Source: JABFRJ01 sp031374735
Lineage (GTDB): Bacteria > Pseudomonadota > Alphaproteobacteria > Rhizobiales > Hyphomicrobiaceae
DNA: 15,138 nucleotides
Assembly (NCBI GenBank): GCA_031374735.1
Contig: JANMGQ010000268.1
Location: forward strand, 1 to 15,138
Direction of reading: 5' to 3'
The notes beneath the pieces were generated by a model. That model searched no databases and was not told the DNA's origin. It saw nothing but the letters and a program-made list of their open reading frames with translations. Positions 4,929 to 10,496 of this stretch are shown here, in pieces. A program made the translations under genes and the position numbers. Position 1 is the stretch's first letter; each line of letters opens with the position of its first letter.

Positions 4929-6126
4929 CATTCGCACCATTCAGTCGGAGCCCGACTACGTCGCGGCACTGGCTCGCGCAGAGGCGCTTTGGGATGCCGA
5001 TGATGGCACACCCGAGGCCGATGAGCTGGAAGTGCTCGCGGTGCTGATCGAGAAGTACGAAGACGAGGTCTATCCGTTTGACCTTCCGTCTCCCGTCGAT
5101 GCGATCATGTTTCGGATGGAGCAACAGGGCCTATCCAAGAAAGACCTAATCCCCTTTATTGGGACTAGTGGTCGCGTGTCGGAAATTCTTTCCGGCAAGC
5201 GCGATCTTACTCTTCCGATGATCCGCGCACTAAATGAAGGGCTTGGCATCCCAGCTGAGGTTCTGATCAAGCGCCCAGGAGGATCAATTCCGACGAATGA
5301 TGCGGGCATCGAGTGGTCAAAGTTCCCTATCTTGGAGATGGCTCGACTTGGCTTCGTGAAGGCTCGAAAAAATCTTAGAGAGCAGACCGAAGACGTGGTT
5401 CGCGACCTTATCTACAGGGCTGGCGGAATGGAATGCGCCGCCATGCCTCGGTTTCGAAGAGGGGAGACTGCGCATCAGGCATCAAACGCAGATCCGTATG
5501 CTTTGCGTGCGTGGTGCCTACATGTGCTGGCGACAGCGCGCGAGCAGAAGCTGCCGGGAAAATACAACCCCGCATCGGTGAATGCCGCCTTCCTTTCGCG
5601 AGTAGCAAAGCTGAGCAGGGTAGGGGATGGCCCTCTCGAAGCACGCAAGCTACTGGCCGCGAATGGCATTTCACTGGTCATCGCTTCGCATCCCAAGAAG
5701 ACCTATATTGATGGGGCAGCAATGCTCACGCCAGAAGGTAGGCCGGTCATTGGACTCTCACTGCGCTTTGATCGCTTAGATAACTTCTGGTTCTGTTTGC
5801 TACATGAGCTGGCTCATGTAGGCTGGCACCTTAAGGCTGGCGATCTGGAGTCAATTGTCGACGATCTAGAGTCGCCCAAGAAGGGCGACGCCAGGATTGA
5901 GAGAGAAGCGAATGCCTTCGCAGGTGAGGCGTTGATACCCTCCGCTGATTGGCTCAAGCACCCCTTCTCGAAGAGTCACAGTGCATCAGACGCTCGGGAC
6001 TTGGCTTCTAAGCTCGGTGTCGGTGACGCTGTGGTCGCTGGTCGAGCCAGGAAGGAAACCGGAAATTACAAATTGCTCAACGGACTTGTTGGTCATCGAG
6101 CGGTGAAAAGACTGTTTGCCGCCTGA
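4921..6126 (+). CDS. higA: HigA-type antitoxin fused to an ImmA/IrrE metallopeptidase domain
   Basis: A 401-residue two-domain protein, about three to four times the length of a plain HigA. Residues 1-118 resemble HigA: an acidic N-terminal helix pair (residues about 12-50) and an XRE-type helix-turn-helix (about 59-112, with LSKKDLIPFIGTSGRVSEILSGKR). Residues about 215-345 form an ImmA/IrrE-like domain with the zinc motif HELAH (295-299) and the EREANAFA motif (327-334) supplying the likely third ligand. The active-site residues look intact. The region between (125-215) is helical and unassigned. In this architecture the antitoxin might cleave itself or a partner in response to a signal, as ImmA does to ImmR and IrrE to DdrO; that is inference. 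Its start overlaps higB by 8 bases, and a terminator hairpin follows. Confidence 0.88.
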   Translation: MFNIRTIQSEPDYVAALARAEALWDADDGTPEADELEVLAVLIEKYEDEVYPFDLPSPVDAIMFRMEQQGLSKKDLIPFIGTSGRVSEILSGKRDLTLPMIRALNEGLGIPAEVLIKRPGGSIPTNDAGIEWSKFPILEMARLGFVKARKNLREQTEDVVRDLIYRAGGMECAAMPRFRRGETAHQASNADPYALRAWCLHVLATAREQKLPGKYNPASVNAAFLSRVAKLSRVGDGPLEARKLLAANGISLVIASHPKKTYIDGAAMLTPEGRPVIGLSLRFDRLDNFWFCLLHELAHVGWHLKAGDLESIVDDLESPKKGDARIEREANAFAGEALIPSADWLKHPFSKSHSASDARDLASKLGVGDAVVAGRARKETGNYKLLNGLVGHRAVKRLFAA

Positions 6127-6146
6127 CATCGCCAACCATCCAAAGG

Positions 6147-6178
6147 CCGTCCGCCACCCGCGGGCGGCTTTGTCGTGT
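6147..6178 (+). terminator. Terminator hairpin after the toxin-antitoxin operon
   Basis: GCCGTCCGC pairs with GCGGGCGGC (one G-T pair) around a short loop, followed by TTTGTCGTGT. The tail GGCTTTGTCGTGT (6166-6178) exactly repeats that at 4510-4522, so the higBA module is flanked by two hairpin-plus-tail units. Confidence 0.65.
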
Positions 6179-6846
6179 CGCTTGTCGAGATTGATGAAAA
6201 CTTGATCCGGCGCGAGCTTACAAAAGACGAGCGCAGCAAGCTCACCAACCGCAAAGTTCTGGTCTTAGAGACAATTGCGAACCAAGCCGGGCGGAAGCTC
6301 GGCAAGGGCGGCAAGCGTAACGTGAGCGGCAAGAACCAGCGTTCGAAAAAGAGCTCAATTTGCAAATTGCAAATTGACCTTGCTGAGCCCACGCCAGCGC
6401 AGGTAATCGCGGCTGACAACGGCGTTAGCCCAGACACGGTTTATCGCGACAACCGCAAAACCAAGATGGCAGAAGCCACCTTTGACGAGCCCACCTTATC
6501 GCAGTTCCGCGCAAGCAAGCTGCACACGGAAGCGAACGTGAAGCGCTATCACGGCATCGCAGATAGCAAGGGTAAGGAGGCTGCGTTGGCTGAGTTCGAA
6601 GCAGACAAGTTGCTCTTGGCGGCAAAGAAGACAGGCGAGAAAACTGAGGCGGTCGAAGTCGCCGCAAAGAAGCCCGACAAGCCACATGTCGCAAATGTCG
6701 CTTCGCCTACCGCTCCCGCCATCAGCGAGCAAACGCTTCGTAACGAGATCGTGGCGCTGTTCGACCGCATCGCACTCTTGACGTCACGCGGCGGCGTCAC
6801 GCTTCGCGAAGACGTCAACGAAATGCATCGCAAGGCAATGACGTAA
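6175..6846 (+). CDS. ParB-like protein lacking the N-terminal nuclease domain
   Basis: A 223-residue frame. It starts with VEIDENLIRRELTKDERSKL, which in ParB-like phage and plasmid proteins is found immediately after the N-terminal ParB/Srx nuclease domain. This is followed by a basic KNQRSKKSS stretch and a helix-turn-helix (residues about 74-95, VIAADNGVSPDTVYRD). A charged helical region and a C-terminal segment follow, ending about residue 223. The N-terminal domain is missing, and upstream is the terminator of higBA, not coding sequence. The GTG at 6175 lies inside the terminator tail and has no ribosome binding site, so this may be a truncated gene or may start elsewhere. DNA binding is likely; partition function is doubtful without the missing domain. 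Confidence 0.55.
   Translation: MSLVEIDENLIRRELTKDERSKLTNRKVLVLETIANQAGRKLGKGGKRNVSGKNQRSKKSSICKLQIDLAEPTPAQVIAADNGVSPDTVYRDNRKTKMAEATFDEPTLSQFRASKLHTEANVKRYHGIADSKGKEAALAEFEADKLLLAAKKTGEKTEAVEVAAKKPDKPHVANVASPTAPAISEQTLRNEIVALFDRIALLTSRGGVTLREDVNEMHRKAMT
6356..6376. repeat. A/T-rich overlapping palindrome/direct repeat of CAAATTG
   Basis: CAATTTGCAAATTG (6356-6369) is a perfect 14-base palindrome, and its right half CAAATTG repeats directly at 6370-6376. It stands out as an A/T island inside a GC-rich coding region of the ParB-like gene. It could be a self-binding site for that protein; it could also be chance. Confidence 0.45.
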
Positions 6847-7028
6847 ACGCGAACGTACCCAGCGCGCCGTGCGAGGGCGAGAGCACAGACGGTGCCGCTT
6901 GTGCTGTCACGCCAAGCCACTTCGTCTCGCTCTAACGTCAGCCGGTTCGCGCCGACGCAACGCCACGCACGGTCATCGGCAGCCTTTGCGCGCTGCGCTA
7001 TGAACGGCGTTCATGATATTGTGCCGCA

Positions 7029-7349
7029 ATGGCCCGTCCCCCTAAATCGTCACGCGTGCGTCTGCCTAACGGCAGGCTGATGCAGATCGAGTCTAACTGG
7101 AGACCGTGGCAGCACAAGGCGAGCTACAGCGCCGACGACTTGAAGCAACAAGCCACCGACTTCAAGGCATGGCAGGTTGAGCTTGCCGCCATGAGCCCCG
7201 AGCAACGCGCCAGCATGCACGCCATGCCAGATCCGGCCAAGCTGAACACCCATCGCCCCAAGGGCAAGCGCAAGCCTATCACCCGACAACCGGCGAAGCG
7301 CGGCAACCGACGCGATGGCACCGTGAGCACCGCAAGCGCTGGACTATAG
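7029..7349 (+). CDS. Basic hypothetical protein
   Basis: A 106-residue protein rich in Arg, Lys, Gln and Pro. The N-terminal half has a helical, moderately hydrophobic stretch (SADDLKQQATDFKAWQVELAAM region, residues about 34-55), and the C-terminal third is highly basic with many prolines (THRPKGKRKPITRQPAKRGNRR), typical of a nucleic-acid contact tail. No ribosome binding site is evident at the ATG. Its last 71 bases overlap the opposite-strand zinc-ribbon gene tail to tail. Family not recognised. The 182 bases before it (6847-7028) hold nothing I can assign. Confidence 0.45.
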   Translation: MARPPKSSRVRLPNGRLMQIESNWRPWQHKASYSADDLKQQATDFKAWQVELAAMSPEQRASMHAMPDPAKLNTHRPKGKRKPITRQPAKRGNRRDGTVSTASAGL

Positions 7350-7536
7350 CCCCCAGCGCCTCATCGGTCGACAACCCATGCACCCGCATCAGCTTCTCGG
7401 CGTCATGAACCGTCTCATGACCGCACAAGCAACTCAGGCGCACGCTTGCGCGCATCTCGACAAGTTGCAGTAGCCGGATAGTCGCCCATGTCTCGCGCAT
7501 AGAACGAGGCGTGAACGATAGCTGGCGGGTGGTCAA
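7279..7536 (-). CDS. Small zinc-ribbon-like protein
   Basis: An 85-residue protein on the minus strand with cysteines as CxC (C36, C38) and CxxC (C70, C73) plus a further cysteine at 78. Between them is a helical segment (DAEKLMRVHGLSTDEALGAIV). The C-terminal LRCSRCHRVG motif resembles small zinc-binding proteins often seen in rhizobial phages and islands. The frame begins with TTG at 7536; an in-frame ATG at 7500 is a possible start and would keep both cysteine pairs. It converges with the 7029 gene. It is the last gene before the ATGTGTCA repeats and tRNA-Thr. Structural or DNA-binding role; no enzyme motif. Confidence 0.5.
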   Translation of the reverse strand: MTTRQLSFTPRSMRETWATIRLLQLVEMRASVRLSCLCGHETVHDAEKLMRVHGLSTDEALGAIVQRLRCSRCHRVGCRASPVVG

Positions 7537-7577
7537 GGCTGAGTTGCCGATGCGATGTTAATCACGGACGCGTGAGG

Positions 7578-7609
7578 ATGTGTCACGGCATGTGTCATCT
7601 GATGTGTCA
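7578..7609. repeat. Three ATGTGTCA direct repeats at 12-bp period
   Basis: ATGTGTCA occurs at 7578-7585, 7590-7597 and 7602-7609, each exactly 12 bases from the last. The first and third copies are followed by CGGC and the second by TCTG. The regular spacing near a tRNA boundary is what is expected of arm-type integrase sites or iterons. Confidence 0.65.
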
Positions 7610-7717
7610 CGGCAAAGCTGGCCGCATGAGCAACTCGGACGTGACCAGCAACATGGCCGGATCATCCACAGTCGTCATCGGTCGAAAAGCCCGAGTTGCA
7701 GGGGGCGGACCGGCTTT

Positions 7718-7736
7718 ATGTGTCACGGATGTGTCA
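7718..7736. repeat. Two further ATGTGTCA repeats near the tRNA
   Basis: ATGTGTCA recurs at 7718-7725 and 7729-7736, 11 bases apart, 60 bases from the tRNA-Thr 3' end. It is the same 8-mer as the triplet at 7578-7609 and has the same orientation. Confidence 0.6.
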
Positions 7737-7795
7737 TTTGGTGGTTGCGCGTCCAGCGAGACGCTGAGAAAAACCAGCTAAACCCTTGATTTTGT

Positions 7796-7871
7796 TGGTG
7801 CCGCGAACAGGATTTGAACCTGCGACCCCGTCATTACGAATGACGTGCTCTACCGACTGAGCTATCGCGGC
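7796..7871 (-). tRNA. tRNA-Thr (anticodon CGT)
   Basis: A 76-base gene with the CCA end encoded. On the minus strand the acceptor stem GCCGCGA pairs with TCGCGGC, and the D arm reads AGCTCAGTCGGTAGAGC. The anticodon stem CGTCA/TGACG encloses the loop TTCGTAA (anticodon CGT, reading ACG), and the T arm carries GGTTCAAATCC. All stems are intact, so the tRNA should be functional. Its 3' end faces the accessory region on the left, the usual arrangement when an integrase uses the 3' end of a tRNA gene as attachment site. Confidence 0.95.
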
Positions 7872-8303
7872 AGTCCATTCAGAAGGGCTCAACCTATGCA
7901 AGCCAAGCACGGCCAAAACGAGCTGGACCACGGAGTTCGTATTATGTGGGTCGGGCGCATTGCGCAAGGGGAACCTCGTCGTGGCGGCGATGCAAATCGC
8001 CACGCAGCTTCTCACGTTCCGCGCGATGCCGTGCACCCGACCCTTTTTGATGCGACCCCCCGCTTCAGCGCGAGGCCTCAATGAAAATCTATGCCATACC
8101 AACCCCAGAGGCAGGGCGCACATGCTCCTGCGGGGCAGCTCGACGCAACAATCGGCTCCGATATGTGACGCCCCCTAACAACGTCGTGATGGACCGCTCC
8201 GGGCACCGCGTCCGTTCTCTCTTGTTTCCGGGCCGCGGCATCGCCATAACGCGGGCATCGTCGCCGAGTTCGTCTCTCGGGCGGCACTTCCAGAGATCCG
8301 TCC
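7872..8303. other. Intergenic region between tRNA-Thr and gshA
   Basis: This 432-base stretch carries no open frame with recognisable protein-like composition; the open frames in it run into the tRNA or gshA. It should contain the tRNA-Thr promoter (minus strand) and the gshA promoter (plus strand), but neither has a convincing -35/-10 pair. A small hairpin, GGCGAT-GCAA-ATCGCC, lies near 7985-8000. I see nothing else assignable. Confidence 0.5.
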
Positions 8304-9707
8304 ATGTCCACCCGTGAGGCCAGCGCCGCCAGTCCGCCGATCGGCTCCAAAGCCGATTTGATAGCGTGGAGCGCCAAGGGTTCAAAGCCCAAAGACAAAT
8401 GGCGCATCGGCACCGAACACGAGAAGATTCTGTTTCACACGGATACGCTGACGCCCGTGCCCTACGAGGGGCCGCGCGGCGTGCTGGCCTTGATGACCGG
8501 CTTAATGACGCGCTTCGGCTGGCAGCCGATCCTCGAGGGCGAGACTGTCATTGCGCTGAAAAGCCCGGAAGGGCTTGATCGTGGCACGGTGAGCCTTGAG
8601 CCCGGTGGCCAGTTCGAACTCTCGGGTGCAACCGTCGAGACGATCCACGACGTCGGCGTGGAAACGGAGGCCCATCTCGACGAGGTGCGCTCGATCGGGG
8701 CTGATCTGGGCATCGGTATGCTCGGCCTTGGCTTTACGCCGAAGTACACGCGCGCCGAAATGCCTGTGATGCCGAAACGCCGCTACGCGGTCATGACCAA
8801 ATACATGCCGAAGGTCGGCTCGCTCGGCCTCGACATGATGTATCGCACCTGTACCATCCAGGTGAACCTCGACTATTCCAGCGAGGCTGACATGGTGCAG
8901 AAGCTGCGCGTGTCGCTCGCACTGCAGCCGATTGCCCAGGCCATCTTCGCCAACTCGCCCTTCACCGAGGGCAAGCCCAACGGCTTTCAGACGATCCGCG
9001 GCAATGTGTGGACGGATACAGACAATGCCCGGTCGGGCAACATGCCGTTTGCGTTCGAGGCGGGCATGAGCTTTGAGCGGTATGTCGACTACGCCCTTGA
9101 TGTGCCGATGTATTTTGTCTACCGCGACGGCCACTATATCGACGTCGCCGGTGCCTCGTTCCGCGACTTCATGGCGGGCAAGCTGGCGCACAACTATGCC
9201 GACCCACGCTTGAAGGGGCTCGTCGCCACGATGGACGACTGGTCGGATCATATGACCACGCTGTTTCCAGATGTGCGGCTGAAGAAGTTCCTGGAGATGC
9301 GCGGCGCTGATGGCGGACCGGCGCCGCATATCGTGGCGCTTCCGGCCTATTGGGTTGGCCTGCTGTATGATCAGTCTGCGCTCGATGCGGCTTGGGACCT
9401 GGTCAAGACTTGGACGACGGTCGAGCGCGATGCGCTGCGCAACATGGTGCCGCGCATGGGCCTGGCCACGCCGTTCCGGACGGGCACGGTCAAGGATATT
9501 GCACGCGAAACATTGAAGATTGCGCGCGCCGGCCTCGCCAAACGCGACCGCCGCGGCGCGGATGGACGGGACGAAACCGCGTTCATCGATCCGCTGGAGG
9601 ACATTGTTGCCTCGGGGCGCACGCTGTCTGACCGCATGCTGGCCCAGTATCATGCGGCCTGGGGCGGCAACATCGATCATGTCTTCAAAGACTTGCAGAT
9701 GCGCTGA
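8304..9707 (+). CDS. gshA: Glutamate-cysteine ligase
   Basis: Makes gamma-glutamylcysteine from L-glutamate and L-cysteine with ATP, the first and rate-limiting step of glutathione synthesis in the cytoplasm. The 467-residue protein is of the plant/alphaproteobacterial type. Diagnostic motifs are GTEHEK (residues 36-41), SLEPGGQFELSG (97-108), MYRTCTIQVNLDY (179-191), ANSPF (216-220) and LEMRGADGGP (330-339), covering the ATP/metal and substrate pocket. Length is normal for the group and all motifs look intact. The ATG at 8304 follows a weak AGAGA at 8-base spacing. It stands alone on its strand; gshB is not in the window. Plant homologues are redox-regulated by disulfides; I see no clear equivalent here. 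Confidence 0.95.
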   Translation: MSTREASAASPPIGSKADLIAWSAKGSKPKDKWRIGTEHEKILFHTDTLTPVPYEGPRGVLALMTGLMTRFGWQPILEGETVIALKSPEGLDRGTVSLEPGGQFELSGATVETIHDVGVETEAHLDEVRSIGADLGIGMLGLGFTPKYTRAEMPVMPKRRYAVMTKYMPKVGSLGLDMMYRTCTIQVNLDYSSEADMVQKLRVSLALQPIAQAIFANSPFTEGKPNGFQTIRGNVWTDTDNARSGNMPFAFEAGMSFERYVDYALDVPMYFVYRDGHYIDVAGASFRDFMAGKLAHNYADPRLKGLVATMDDWSDHMTTLFPDVRLKKFLEMRGADGGPAPHIVALPAYWVGLLYDQSALDAAWDLVKTWTTVERDALRNMVPRMGLATPFRTGTVKDIARETLKIARAGLAKRDRRGADGRDETAFIDPLEDIVASGRTLSDRMLAQYHAAWGGNIDHVFKDLQMR

Positions 9708-9845
9708 CGATGCGGCAGTCGCAATCGACGCAGCGCACCATGTTCAGGCTCGGTTCATGGCGCGGGCGCTAACTATGGTGCCAAGACACCGTTGCAGTCC
9801 GCGTGGTGATATCCGTGGCTGCAACATCATCGTCGGGAGCGTTTC

Positions 9846-10061
9846 ATGGTCGGCATCAAAAGGATCGGGATTGCGGCTGTCGCAGCCGTCCTGCTGTTGC
9901 TGGTCGGTGGATCGTCCGTGCCGTGCAGCGCGCAGGGCTCGTGCTCGGAAGGCTGCCGGTCTGCGTTCGCGTCTTGCTATCGATCGACATCGAACCGCAG
10001 CGCGTGTGAAGGTCAGCTGCAGCGCTGCCTGCAGGGTTGCGTGGCGTCCAAGGGCGGCTAA
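9846..10061 (+). CDS. Small secreted cysteine-rich protein with mirror-symmetric cysteines
   Basis: A 71-residue protein with a clear signal peptide: a basic start (MVGIKR), a hydrophobic core (residues 9-22) and likely cleavage after about residue 30 (CSAQ-G). The mature ~41 residues carry six cysteines (33, 37, 44, 54, 61, 65) spaced C-x3-C-x6-C-x9-C-x6-C-x3-C, a mirror-symmetric pattern. This fits a helical hairpin held by disulfides, as in twin-CX3C proteins. The ATG has a GGGAG ribosome binding site (9835-9839) at 6-base spacing. It ends 14 bases from the convergent gene for another secreted cysteine-rich protein. No known function. Confidence 0.75.
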   Translation: MVGIKRIGIAAVAAVLLLLVGGSSVPCSAQGSCSEGCRSAFASCYRSTSNRSACEGQLQRCLQGCVASKGG

Positions 10062-10075
10062 ATCGCAGACCGCCG

Positions 10076-10345
10076 TCAGCCACCCCAATCGCAGCGCATT
10101 TCCCGGCACGTGCTGGTGTTTGGCAGGGTGCACTTAACGGTGACCATGCGACAGGTACGGCAGGAGTAGGACGATAAGCAGCCGCGCACGTCGCCTGTGC
10201 GCGTAAAGTTGCACGTCCGCACCGTCTGGCAATCGCGACCCGGTGCCCCCTGCTGTGGCGCCTGCTGTGCGAATGCACTGACAGCGCCAATCCCCAGCAT
10301 GCAGATGCCAACGGCCATGCGGGCAATGCCGTGTCCAGCTGTCAT
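10076..10345 (-). CDS. Small secreted cysteine-rich protein
   Basis: An 89-residue protein from the ATG at 10345, chosen because GGGAG lies 6 bases upstream; the longer frame to 10405 adds a polar tail that would spoil the signal peptide. The signal peptide spans about residues 1-26 (hydrophobic MAVGICMLGIGAVSAFA, likely cut before QQ). The mature part has eight cysteines with paired spacing in C-x4-C-x2-C and similar arrangements, suggesting a four-disulfide fold, and is rich in Arg and Thr. It is convergent with the 9846 gene and 151 bases downstream, on the same strand, of the bactofilin-fusion gene. No family name or function is recognised. Confidence 0.7.
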   Translation of the reverse strand: MTAGHGIARMAVGICMLGIGAVSAFAQQAPQQGAPGRDCQTVRTCNFTRTGDVRGCLSSYSCRTCRMVTVKCTLPNTSTCREMRCDWGG

Positions 10346-10496
10346 GACCATCTCCCGGGCTCGTCCATCCAGTTCATCATGCGACCACGGCCGACGAGAA
10401 TGCAATCGCGGTGATCTCTCCGGGGAGCAGGAAAAGTACCGAAAGGCCTCGTGCTGTTGTCAGAGCGCAACGCTCGGGCGCGCGCAAGCAAGCCGT

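Noticed and set aside
7029..7536. Integrase or recombinase next to the tRNA
   Set aside because: Neither gene there has the R-H-R-Y pattern or length of a tyrosine recombinase, nor serine recombinase motifs.
7578..7736. Possible CRISPR array
   Set aside because: The repeats are only 8 bases with 3-4 base gaps and no cas genes; this does not fit CRISPR geometry.
7734..8123. 129-residue minus-strand open frame covering the tRNA
   Set aside because: It reads through the tRNA-Thr gene, which fully explains that sequence.
8502..9680. 392-residue minus-strand open frame opposite gshA
   Set aside because: It is rich in His and Arg with no recognisable motif and lies fully antisense to an intact, well-conserved gshA; this is the usual GC-rich shadow frame.
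9520..10137. 205-residue plus-strand frame across the gshA end and the cysteine-rich gene
   Set aside because: It overlaps two better-supported genes in other frames and is Arg/Ser/Cys-rich without motif.
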